From Symbiodinium natans (lineage: Eukaryota; Sar; Dinophyceae; Suessiales; Symbiodiniaceae), in NCBI GenBank assembly GCA_905221605.1, contig CAJNDS010000352.1, positions 1-64,000 on the forward strand: a stretch of 64,000 bases of DNA, read 5' to 3'. A program made the translations under genes and the position numbers. The notes under the pieces were generated by a model that saw only the letters and a program-made list of their open reading frames with translations, had not been told where the DNA came from and made no database searches. This document shows positions 30,579-41,054 of the stretch, piece by piece (the first letter of the stretch is position 1; each line of letters starts with the position of its first letter).

Positions 30579-33076
30579 TGATATATGTGACTGGCTCAAG
30601 ATCTCGGCTCAACCCCGGTGGGGTGCACAGGCAGCAGAGCGGCAGCTGTGTGAACCAGCCTCGAGTCCCCTAACTGCTTTGGGTACCAGGCCTGCTTTTT
30701 CACAGCCTTTATTTGAGCCATGTCCAGAGCACCTGTGCAGTCGAGATCCTCACTGCCAGCAAGTGATGGGTTGGAGTCATCTCACCCAACTTGCTCTGCA
30801 GAGAGCCAGAAAGAAGGCACGGCCCGACTGGAGGGCGAAGCAGCCCGGCTTGGGGAACTCTTCCCTTATGCGAGTCCTCTTACAGCCGGCTGTGGAGTTT
30901 CTCCAGCCTTGGAAGACCAGGTAAGATGCTCGAGCAGCCTGGCAAATCCAGAGCGAACTTGGGCCCATAGAGCCAATTGTGGCTCCAGCCAAGGCAGGAC
31001 TTTTCACCAAGCACACTGCTTTCGCTGGTTTCACAAGGGCCGGAAAGAATGGCTGCTCCTCGCGGAGGACAGCAGCGTGTGTTTTGTTCGCACCAGCAAA
31101 TCCGGCAAAACAGTTAGAGCCGGACCTTGTGGGCAATGGCGATGCATGGAAGACCCAGCAGAGCTCCACGGGGGAACGGGGGGCGACCCGCCCGTGCAGT
31201 GGCTTCGCCTGTTAAACTTTAACTGCACTGGCTGTGGTAATATTCCAACCCATAACCTCAGTTTTGTGCCAGGTCCTGGGAAAAGGCAACCAGCGATCTT
31301 GCACGGGGAGGATGGAAGACGCATCGAGCTCCACTGTGCCCTTTGTCTAGAAAACTTTCTAGCTTGCACGTGGAGCTGGCCGAGTTTTGACCAAGCAGTT
31401 AGGAGACCGGTGTTCCTGGACGACGCTTCCCTTGCTGACTTGCGTCAGTTAGGTCACCAAGTTACGCAGCCCGCACAGCCTTCGCTGGTTCCGCTGTCTT
31501 CTGCAGCCAGCGCACATGGCTGGACCTTCCTTGAGGAAGGGTGTTCTCAGGATCCAGACTCCCCAGAAGAAGCATGCAGCAGTGATTGGCAAGTGTGTGG
31601 CTTTGAAGATTTGGAAGACATCCCATGGGAGGTCTGACCTACTTCAGCCCCAACCCACCCAAATTGCAGGAGCTTTGCCCTGCCAGAATCAAGGGTGAGA
31701 CTATCCCCTCCGGAATCCATTCAGGGTGAGGCTTCTCCCCGTTTCAATCAGTGACGGTCTTTCGAGTCCGTTTCCAAACTGTGAGTGCCTCAGGGCACCA
31801 AAGAAATCTTGCATAGAATTGGATCATGATTTGATCGCATAAGGTTGCAGGTGTAAGAATGCAAGCAAGCAAGTGCTCAGTCCCGGCACATACCCAGATC
31901 CATCCATCGGAATATTCGCAGTCGTTCCGTTGGTCACCCTGCAGGACAAGCCGCCTTGATGTGGCTTTAGTACAGCCTGACACCGGTTTGGCCCCCTTGT
32001 TCGGTCTGTAGAGCAGACCGCTGGACCGGGTTTTCGGGCTCAGGAGCTTGCGGGTCTTCCACAGGCCCAACACGGGGTTCTCGCAAACACAGCGCCCGAA
32101 AGGATAACGTTAGAACCGGACCCTGAAGATCCTCACTGGTTGATGAGGGGAGGGAGCGCGCTGAGATGTTGGGGAACGGACGAGGATCCTAGTACTTTCC
32201 GGCCGGTTGTGGCCGAGGGCATGCTGCCCGGCATCAGTTTGGGGTTACCCGTGTTTGGCCTGCCGAGGATTTCCTTTGAGTTTCCTGCAGGGTGCTGTTG
32301 TTTCTCTCCGGGTGGTGCAAGCCCATCTGGAGGAAGCCTAGCGGCAGGCGTTGTTGTTAGGGACCAATGCTTGGCTGACGGACAGCCAGAGGCACCAGGT
32401 TGTGGAGGTTAAAGGCTGTGGCTCGGTGCCTGAAAGCCTGCCCAACTGCGATGCCCAAATCAACCAAGCCCTCCCTGCGTGCAAGTGGTGTGGGTTCTTC
32501 TGGAGCCGCTGGGGTTGAACCAGTGAGTAAGCGCGAGAAAGCTGGTTCCTCCTACCTGGTGAGTAAGTGCGAGAAAACCAGGTCAGCATACGGGGCAAAC
32601 AGGAGCTCAGTGCTGCTGCGGCATGGGTTTCTGGGGCCTAAGTGAGTAAGAGCGAGAAAGCTTAGGCCTGCCCCGGAGGTTGGCGACTTTGCCAATCCAC
32701 TTGTTTGCAGTTCGTACAGGCATAGCCCGTGTGTCGGTTCCAGACCTTCTGCCTTTTCTGAGTGAGCCGAATGGGTGAGTTTCTCCCCTGTACAGGCAGG
32801 GCTTATAGGGTAGGCAGTACAGACCAGGCAGTTCAACCTGCAGAACAAATGCCTAGGGCTTTGTACAGTGCCAAACCAGTGAGTAGCCGTGGCCGCCGAG
32901 CTTCTCGCGGAACTGGTTAAGCCCTCAATGCTTTCTCTCGGTGATCCTGCACATAGTTCGGCCGTGTTAAGCAGGCCAAGGTCACCTCGAGAGTTTCTTT
33001 CAGTGCTTTGTTAATACTTCCCGGAACTTCGGTTCCGAAGAGCCTAACCTGGCTAGCGACGCAGTCCGCTTTCGAG
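30579..33076 (+). repeat. Array unit 3
   Basis: This unit is 2498 bp and begins TGATATATGTGAC then TGGCTCAAG. It is type II, with AGTACTTTCCGGCCGG at about 32192. Hairpin 3 has stem GGCCTAAG/CTTAGGCC (32635-32642 with 32661-32668), a compensated change relative to unit 1. Confidence 0.95.
30720..31637 (+). CDS. Array unit 3: Cys-rich protein, 305 aa
   Basis: An intact ORF, same length and Cys layout as unit 2. It differs at scattered positions, for example SFVPGPG in place of NFLPGPG and DDASLADL in place of DYASLANL. Three of six units keep the full frame, which argues either for recent spread or for some selection. Without aligned codon counts I cannot tell which. Confidence 0.6.
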   Translation: MSRAPVQSRSSLPASDGLESSHPTCSAESQKEGTARLEGEAARLGELFPYASPLTAGCGVSPALEDQVRCSSSLANPERTWAHRANCGSSQGRTFHQAHCFRWFHKGRKEWLLLAEDSSVCFVRTSKSGKTVRAGPCGQWRCMEDPAELHGGTGGDPPVQWLRLLNFNCTGCGNIPTHNLSFVPGPGKRQPAILHGEDGRRIELHCALCLENFLACTWSWPSFDQAVRRPVFLDDASLADLRQLGHQVTQPAQPSLVPLSSAASAHGWTFLEEGCSQDPDSPEEACSSDWQVCGFEDLEDIPWEV

Positions 33077-35581
33077 TGATATATGTGACTGGCTCAAGAT
33101 CTCGGCTCAACCCCGGTGGGGTGCACAGGTAGCAGAGCGGTAGCTGTGCGAACCAGCCTCGAGTCCCCTAACTGCTTTGGGTACCAGGCCTGCTTCTCAC
33201 AGCCTTCATTAGAGCCATGTCCAGAGCACCTGTGCAGTTGAGATCCTCACTGCAAGCAAGTGAAGGGTTTGAGTCATCTCACCCAACTTGTTCTGCAAAG
33301 AGCCAGCAAGAAGGCACGGCCCGACTGGAGGGCAAAGCATTCCGGCTTGGGGAACTCTTCCCTTATGCGAGTCCTCTTACAGCCGGCTGTGGAGTTTCTC
33401 CAGCCTTGGAAGACCAGGTAAGTTGCTCGAGCAGCCTGGCAAGTGCAGAGCGAACTTGGGCCCATAGAGCCAATTGTGGCTCCAGCCAAGGCAGGACTTT
33501 CCACCAAGCACTCTGCTTTCGCTGGTTTCACAAGGGCCGGAAAGAATGGCTGCTCCTCTCAGAGGACAGCAGCGTGTATTTTGTTCGCACCAGCAAATCC
33601 GGCAAAACAGTCAGAGCCGGACCTTGTGGGCAATGGCGATGCATGGAAGACCCAGCAGAGCTCCACGGGGGAACGGGGGGGCGACCCGCCCGTGCAGTGG
33701 CTTCGCCTGTTAAACTTTAACTGCACTGGCTGTGGTAATATTCCAACCCATAACCTCAGTTTCGTGCCAGGTCCTGGGAAAAGGCAACCAGCGATCTTGC
33801 ACGGAGAGGATGGAAGACGCATCGAGCTCCACTGTGCCCTTTGTCTTGAAAACTTTCTAGCTTGCACGTGGAGCTGGCCGAGTTTTGACCAAGCAGTTAG
33901 GAGACCGGTGTTCCTGGACGACGCTTCCCTTGCTGACTTGCGTCAGTTAAGGTCACCAAGTTACGCAGCCCGCAGAGCCTTCGCTGGTTCCGCTGTCTTC
34001 TGCAGCCAGCGCACATGGCTGGACCTTCCTTGAGGAAGGGTGTTCTCAGGATCCAGACTCCCCAGAAGAAGCATGCAGCAGTGATTGGCAAGTGTGTGGC
34101 TTTGAAGATTTGGAAGACATCCCATGGGAGGTCTGACCTACTACAGCCCCAACCCACCCAAATTGCAGGAGCTTGGCCCTGCCAGAATCAAGGGCGAGAC
34201 TCTCCCCTCCGGAATCCTTTCCCCCGGGGTGAGGCTTCTCCCCGTTTCAATCAGTGACGGTCTTTCGAGTCCGTTCACAAACTGTGAGTGCCTCAGGGCA
34301 CCAAAGAGAATCTTGCATAGAATTGGATCATGCTTTGATCGCATAAGGTTGCAGGTGTAAGAATGCAAGCAAGCAAGTGCTCAGTCCCGGCACATACCCA
34401 GATCCATCCATCGGAATATTCGCAGTCGTTCCGTTGGTCACCCTGCAGGACAAGCCGCCTTGATGTGGCTTTAGTACAGCCTGACACCGGTTTTGGCCCC
34501 CTTGTTCGGTCTGTAGAGCAGACCGCTGGACCGGGTTTTCGGGCTCAGGAGCTTGCGGGTCTTCCACAGGCCCAACACGGGGTTCTCGCAAACACAGCGC
34601 CCGAAAGGATAACGTTAGAACCGGACCCTGAAGATCCTCACTGGTTGATGAGGGGAGGGTGCGCGCTGAGATGTTGGGGAACGGACGAGGATCCTAGTAC
34701 TTTCCGGCCGGTTGTGGCCGAGGGCAAGCTGCCCGGCATCAGTTTGGGGTTACCCGTGTTTGGCCTGCCGAGGATTTCCTTTGAGTTTCCTGCAGGGTGT
34801 GTTGTTTTTCTCCTGTTGGTGCAAGCCCAGCCAGGAGAATGCCTAGCGGCAGGCGTTGTTTGTTAGGGACCATAACTTAGGCTGATGGACAGCCAGTGGC
34901 ACCAGATTGCGGAGGTTAAAGGCTGTGGCTCGGAGCCCGAAAGCCGGCCCAACTGTGATGCCCAAATCAACCAAGCCCTCCCTGCGTGCAAGTGGTGTGG
35001 GTCCTTCTGGAGCCGCTGGGGTTGAACCAGTGAGTAAGAGCGAGAAAGCTGGTTCCTCCTACCTGGTGAGTAAGTGCGAGAAAACCAGGTCAGCATACGG
35101 GGCAAACAGGAGCTCAGAGCTGCTGCGGCATGGGTTTCTGGGGCCTAAGTGAGTAAGAGCGAGAAAGCTTAGGCCTGCCCCGGAGGTTGGCGACTTTGCC
35201 ATCCACTTGTCTGCAGTTCGTACAGGCATAGCCCGTGTGTCGGTTCCAGACCTTCTGCCTTTTCTGAGTGAGCCGAATGGGTGAGCTTCTCCCCTGTACA
35301 GGCAGGGCTTATAGGGTAGGCAGTACAGACCAGGCAGTTCAACCTGCAGAACATTTGCCTAGGGCTTTGTACAGTGCCAAACCAGTGAGTAGCCGTTGGC
35401 CGCCGAGCTTCTCGCGGAACTGGTTAAGCCCTCAATGCTTTCTCTCGGTGATCCTGCACATAGTTCGGCCGTGTTAAGCAGGCCAAGGTCACCTCGAGAG
35501 TTTCTTAGTGCTTTGTTAATACTTCCCGGAACTTCGGTTCCGAAGAGCCTAACCTGGCTAGCGACGCAGTCCGCTTTCGAG
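33077..35581 (+). repeat. Array unit 4
   Basis: A type II unit of 2505 bp beginning TGATATATGTGAC then TGGCTCAAG. It is the same length as unit 5 and very similar to it and to unit 3 in the 3' region. Hairpin 3 is in the GGCCTAAG/CTTAGGCC form. Confidence 0.95.
33217..34033 (+). pseudogene. Array unit 4: Cys-rich ORF, two frameshifts
   Basis: The frame is correct to about 33675, where an extra G in a G-run shifts it. The CTGC...CALC part is then readable in the next frame (33443-34033). A second extra base near 33950 shifts it again before the acidic C-terminus. The copy is dead as a protein gene while its hairpins remain intact. Confidence 0.85.
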
Positions 35582-38086
35582 TGATATATGTGACCTGGCT
35601 CAAGATCTCGGCTCAACCCCGGTGGGGTGCACAGGTAGCAGAGCGGTAGCTGTGTGAACCAGCCTCGAGTCCCCTAACTGTTTTGGGTACCAGGCCTGCT
35701 TTTTCACAGCCTTCATTTGAGCCATGTCCAGAGCACCTGTGCAGTCGAGATCCTCACTGCCAGCAAGTGATGGGTTGGAGTCATCTCACCCAACTTGCTC
35801 TGCAGAGAGCCAGAAAGAAGGCACGGCCCGACTGGAGGGCGAAGCAGCCCGGCTTGGGGAACTCTTCCCTTATGCGAGTCCTCTTACAGCCGGCTGTGGA
35901 GTTTCTCCAGCCTTGGAAGACCAGGTAAGTTGCTCGAGCAGCCTGGCAAGTGCAGAGCGAACTTGGGCCCATAGAGCCAATTGTGGCTCCAGCCAAGGCA
36001 GGACTTTTCACCAAGCACTCTGCTTTCGCTGGTTTCACAAGGGCCGGAAAGAATGGCTGCTCCTCGCAGAGGACAGCAGCGTGTATTTTGTTCGCACCAG
36101 CAAATCCGGCAAAACAGTTAGAGCCGGACCTTGTGGGCAATGGCGATGCATGGAAGACCCAGCAGAGCTCCACGGGGGAACGGGGGGCGACCCGCCCGTG
36201 CAGTGGCTTCGCCTGTTAAACTTTAACTGCACTGGCTGTGGTAATATTCCAACCCATAACCTCAGTTTTGTGCCAGGTCCTGGGAAAAGGCAACCAGCGA
36301 TCTTGCACGGAGAGGATGGAAGACGCATCGAGCTCCACTGTGCCCTTTGTCTAGAAAACTTTCTAGCTTGCACGTGGAGCTGGCCGAGTTTTGACCAAGC
36401 AGTTAGGAGACCGGTGTTCCTGGACGACGCTTCCCTTGCTGACTTGCGTCAGTTAGGTCACCAAGTTATGCAGCCCGCACAGCCTTCGCTGGTTCCGCTG
36501 TCTTCTGCAGCCAGCGCACATGGCTGGACTTTCCTTGAGGAAGGGTGTTCTCAGGATCCAGACTCCCCAGAAGAAGCATGCAGCAGTGATTGGCAAGTGT
36601 GTGGCTTTGAAGATTTGGAAGACATCCCATGGGAGGTCTGACCTACTTCAGCCCCAACCCACCCAAATTGCAGGAGCTTTGCCCTGCCAGAATCAAGGGC
36701 GAGACTATCCCCTCCGGAATCCATTCAGGGTGAGGCTTCTCCCCGTTTCAATCAGTGACGGTCTTTCGAGTCCGTTTCCAAATTGTGAGTGCCTCAGGGC
36801 ACCAAAGAGAATCTTGCATAGAATTGGATCATGATTTGATCGCATAAGGTTGCAGGTGTAAGAATGCAAGCAAGCAAGTGCTCAGTCCCGGCACATACCC
36901 AGATCCATCCATCGGAATATTCGCAGTCGTTCCGTTGGTCACCCTGCAGGACAAGCCGCCTTGATGTGGCTTTAGTACAGCCTGACACCGGTTTGGCCCC
37001 CTTGTTCGGTCTCAGACCGCTGGACCGGGTTTTCGGGCTCAGGAGCTTGCGGGTCTTCCACAGGCCCAACACGGGGTTCTCGCAAACACAGCGCCCGAAA
37101 GGATAACGTTAGAACCGGACCCTGAAGATCCTCACTGGTTGATGAGGGGAGGGAGCGCGCTGAGATGTTGGGGAACGGACGAGGATCCTAGTACTTTCCG
37201 GTCGGTTGTGGCCGAGGGCATGCTGCCCGGCATCAGTTTGGGGTTACCCGTGTTTGGCCTGCCGAGGATTTCCTTTGAGTTTCCTGCAGGGTGCTGTTGT
37301 TTCTCTCCGGGTGGTGCAAGCCCATCCTGGAGGAAGCCTAGCGGCAGGCGTTGTTTGGTAGGGACCAAAACCTAGGCTGACGGACAGCCTGAGGCACCAG
37401 ATTGCGGAGGTTAAAGGCTGTGGCTCGGTGCCCGAAAGCCTGCCCAGCTGAGATGCCCAAATCAACCAAGCCCTCCCTGCGTGCAAGTGGTGTGGGCTCC
37501 TCTGGAGCCGCTGAGGTTGAACCAGTGAGTAAGAGCGAGAAAGCTGGTTCTTCCTCCCTGGTGAGTAAGTGCGAGAAAACCAGGTCAGCATACGGGGCAA
37601 ACAGGAGCTCAGTGCTGCTGCGGCATGAGTTTCTGGGGCCTAGGTTAGTAAGTGCGAGAAAGCTTAGGCCTGCTCCGGAGGTTGGCGACTTTTGCCTTCC
37701 ACTTGTTTGCAGTTTGTACAGGCATTGCCCATGTGTCGGTTCCGGACCTTCTGCCTTTTCTGAGTGAGCCGAATGTGGGTGAGTTTCTCCCCTGTACAGG
37801 CAGGGCTTATAGGGTAGGCAGTACAGACCAGGCAGTTCAACCTGCAGAACATTTGCCTAGGGCTTTGTATAGAGCCAAACCAGTGAGTAGCCGTAGGCCG
37901 CCGAGCTTCTCGCGGAACTGGTTAAGCCCTCATTGCTTTCTCTCGGTGTTCCCTGCACATAGTTCGGCCGTGTTAAGCAGGCCAAGGACACCTCGAGAGT
38001 TTTTCCTTTTCTGTGCATAGTTAATACCTTCCGGAACTTCGGTTCCGAAGAGCCTAACCTGGCTAGCGACGCAGCCCGCTTTCGAG
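35582..38086 (+). repeat. Array unit 5
   Basis: A type II unit of 2505 bp beginning TGATATATGTGAC then CTGGCTCAAG. Hairpin 3 is an intermediate form, GGCCTAGG with CTTAGGCC (37637-37644 and 37663-37670), where one pair is G-U. This is the expected step between the type I and type II stems. Confidence 0.95.
35724..36641 (+). CDS. Array unit 5: Cys-rich protein, 305 aa
   Basis: An intact ORF nearly identical to that of unit 3. It shares the VRTSKSGKTV segment and the CX2C-X33-CX2C block. The same internal GGTAAG sequence is present. Confidence 0.6.
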   Translation: MSRAPVQSRSSLPASDGLESSHPTCSAESQKEGTARLEGEAARLGELFPYASPLTAGCGVSPALEDQVSCSSSLASAERTWAHRANCGSSQGRTFHQALCFRWFHKGRKEWLLLAEDSSVYFVRTSKSGKTVRAGPCGQWRCMEDPAELHGGTGGDPPVQWLRLLNFNCTGCGNIPTHNLSFVPGPGKRQPAILHGEDGRRIELHCALCLENFLACTWSWPSFDQAVRRPVFLDDASLADLRQLGHQVMQPAQPSLVPLSSAASAHGWTFLEEGCSQDPDSPEEACSSDWQVCGFEDLEDIPWEV

Positions 38087-40520
38087 TGATATATGTGACC
38101 TTGGCTCAAGGTCTCGGCTCAACCCCGGTGGGGTGCACAGGTAGCAGTGCGGTAGCTGTGTGAACCAGCCTCGAGCCCCTAACTGCTTTGGGTACCAGGC
38201 CTGCTTTTCCACAGCCTTCATTTGAGCCATGTCCAGAGCACCTGTGCAGTCGAGATCCTCACTGCCAGCAAGTGATGGGTTGGAGTCATCTCACCCAACT
38301 TGCTCTGCAGAGAGCCAGAAAGAAGGCACGGCCCGACTGGAGGGCGAAGCAGCCCGGCTTGGGGAACTCTTCCCTTATGCGAGTCCTCTTACAGCCGGAT
38401 GTGGAGTTTCTCCAGCCTTGGAAGACCAGGTAAGATGCTCGAGCAGCCTGGCAAATCCAGAGCGAACTTGGGCCCATAGAGCCAATTGTGGTCCCAGCCA
38501 AAGCAGGACTTTCCACCAAGCACTCTGTTTTCGCTGGCATCACAAGGGCCGGAAAGAGTGGCTGCTCCTATCCGAGGACAGCAGCGTGTATTTTGTTCGC
38601 ACCAGCAAATCCGGCAAAACAGTCCAAGCCGGACCCTGTGGGCAATGGAGATGCATGGAAGACCCAGCAGAGCTCCACGGGGGAACGGGTGGCGACCCGC
38701 CCGTGCAGTGGCATCGCCTTTTGAACTTCAATTGCACTGGCTGTGGTAACATTCCAACCCATAACCTCAACTTCTTGCCCGGTCCTGGGAAAAGGCAACC
38801 AGCGATCTTGCATGGAGAGGATGGAAGACGCATCGAGCTCTACTGTGCCCTTTGTCTAGAAAGCTTCCGAGCGTGCACGTGGAGCTGGCCGAGTTTCGAC
38901 CAAGCAGTTAGGAGAGCACATGGCTGGACCTTCCTTGAGGAAGGGTGTTCTCAGGATCTAGACTCCCCAGAAGAAGTAGGCAACAGTGATTGGCTAGTGT
39001 GTGGCTTTGAAGGCTTGGAAGACGTCCCCTGGGAGGTCTGACCTAATCCGGCCCCAACCCACCCAAATTGCAGGAGCTATGCCCTGCCAGAATCAAGGGT
39101 GAGATGCTCACCCTCCGGAATCCCTTTGTCACGGGTGAAGCTTCTCCCCGTCCAATCAGCGACGGTCCTGTGAGTCCGTTCCCAAACAGAAAGTGCCATA
39201 GGACACCACGGAGAATCTTGCATTGAATTGGATCATTTAATGATCGCATAAGGTTGCAGGTTGTAAGAATGCAAGCAGAAGTGCTCAGTCCCGGCACGTA
39301 CTCAGATCCATCCGTCGGAATATTTTCGCAGTTGTTCCGATGGACACCCTGCAGGACAGGTCGCCTCGATGTGGCTTTTGTTCAGCCTGACACCGGTTCG
39401 GCCCCTTTGCTCGGTCTGTGTAGCAGACCGCTGGACCGGGTTTTCGGGCTCAGGTGCTTGTGGGTCTTCCACAGGCCCAACACGGGGTTCTCGCAAACAC
39501 AGCGCACGAAAGGATAACGTTAGAACCGCACCCTGAAGATCCTCACTGGTTGATGAGGGGAGGGAGGGCGCTGAGGGGACTGGAATGGACAGGGAGACGC
39601 CGGACGAGGTTCCGGTAGCTGAGAACAAGCGGGTCTCCCACCCGATTGAGGTTTTAGGGCTTGCCGCCACTCGCCCAGTTTGGGGTTACCCGTGTTTGGC
39701 CTGTCGAGGATTTCCTTTGAGTTTCCTGCAGGGTGCTGTTGTTTCTCTCCGGGTGGTGCAAGCCCATCTTGGAGGAAGCCTAGCGGCAGGCGTTGTTGTT
39801 AGGGACCAATGCTTGGCTGACGGACAGCCAGAGGCACCAGGTTGTGGAGGTTAAAGGCTGTGGCTCGGTGCCTGAAAGCCTGCCCAACTGAGCTGCCCAA
39901 ATCAACCAAGCCCTCCCTGCGTGCAAGTGGTATGGGCTCCTTGGAGCCGCTGAGGTAAACCAGTTAGTAAGAGCGAGAAAGCTGGTTCCCCTCCCTGGTG
40001 AGTAAGTGCGAGAAAGCCAGGTCAGCAAACGGGGCTAACAGGAGCTCAGTGCTGCTGCGGCATGAGTTCCTGGGGCCTAGGTTAGTAAGGGCGAGAAAGC
40101 CTAGGCCTGTGCCGGAGGTTGGCGACTTTGCCAAGCCACTTGCTTTCAGTTTAGTACAGGCATTGCCCATGTATCGGTTCCAGACCTTCTGCCTTTTCTG
40201 TTTGAGCCGGAAGTGGGTGAGTTTCTCCCCTGTACTGGCAGGGCTGATAGGGTAGGCAGTACAGACCAGGCAGTTCAACCTGCAGAACATTTTGCCTAGG
40301 GCTTTGTACAGTGCCAAACCAGTGAGTAGCCGTAGGCCGCCGAGCTTCTCGCGGATCTGGTTAGGCCCTTTTTCTTCTCTCGGTGCTCCCTGCACATAGT
40401 ACGGCCGTGTCAAGCAGGCCAAGGACACCTCGAGAGTCCCTTTTCCGTGCATAGTTAATACCTACCGGAACTCCGGTTCCGAAGAGCCTAACCTGGCTAG
40501 CGACTCAGCCCGCTTTCGAG
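38087..40520 (+). repeat. Array unit 6
   Basis: A type I unit of 2434 bp beginning TGATATATGTGAC then CTTGGCTCAAG. It carries a 105-bp in-frame deletion in the ORF at about 38914. It also has a patch at about 39577-39676 unlike any other unit, ending where GTTTGGGGTTACCC resumes. The unit ends CGCTTTCGAG at 40520, after which element A's LTR resumes. Confidence 0.95.
38229..39041 (+). CDS. Array unit 6: Cys-rich protein, 270 aa, internal deletion
   Basis: The same protein as unit 2 but missing 35 residues between the CALC block and the HGWTFLEEG segment. The deletion keeps the frame, so a shortened protein could still be made. The zinc-binding-type Cys residues are retained. Confidence 0.55.
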   Translation: MSRAPVQSRSSLPASDGLESSHPTCSAESQKEGTARLEGEAARLGELFPYASPLTAGCGVSPALEDQVRCSSSLANPERTWAHRANCGPSQSRTFHQALCFRWHHKGRKEWLLLSEDSSVYFVRTSKSGKTVQAGPCGQWRCMEDPAELHGGTGGDPPVQWHRLLNFNCTGCGNIPTHNLNFLPGPGKRQPAILHGEDGRRIELYCALCLESFRACTWSWPSFDQAVRRAHGWTFLEEGCSQDLDSPEEVGNSDWLVCGFEGLEDVPWEV

Positions 40521-41054
40521 TGATATATGTGACCCTCCTAGTTTCCCAGTTGACACGTGATGTGCACTTGAGTTGTCTGCTATGAGTGTGAAGCATAGGC
40601 ACGAGGACATGTCAGGCAGTGCAGATTTCTTTTGGCTTGGTGAGACCTTGTTTTGAGTGGGAAGAACCGTTTTCTGTTCGTTTTCTCGAAACTCGTTTGT
40701 CGGAACTCGTTTCCTGTTTGTGACCTGGTATTTGGTGACCAGAAGTGACTCAAGCCAGTTTAGGTCTGCACAGAGCTCAGCAGAGCACCTAAGAGGTGCT
40801 AGGAACCTACCCACAGTGTTTAGGAGTAGAAGTTCCATGGCTGAGTGTTTTCACCTGAAGTACCCTTTGTTTTCCCATGTCTGGCAGACAGTGTTTGAAG
40901 CTGGAGAGCCGTGCTCGCATTGGCTCAAGACGAGCGGAGCTCGAGAAGCTGTGAACAGCGCAGTGAAAAGAGTCCGCACTTCGTGCTGTGAGGGTTGAGT
41001 GTAGTCTTGACCTGAGGTCCCTTAGGCCCCGTAGCTGTGCCACGAGTTTCAACG
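40521..41054 (+). mobile_element. Element A: 3' LTR, main part
   Basis: The second target copy TGATATATGTGAC is followed by LTR sequence matching 3987-4305 and ending GAGTTTCAACG. Compared with the 5' LTR, it retains a 95-bp segment (40824-40918) that ends exactly where ATTGGCTCAAG (40919-40929) begins. The element ends here and a helicase pseudogene begins on the other strand. Confidence 0.85.
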
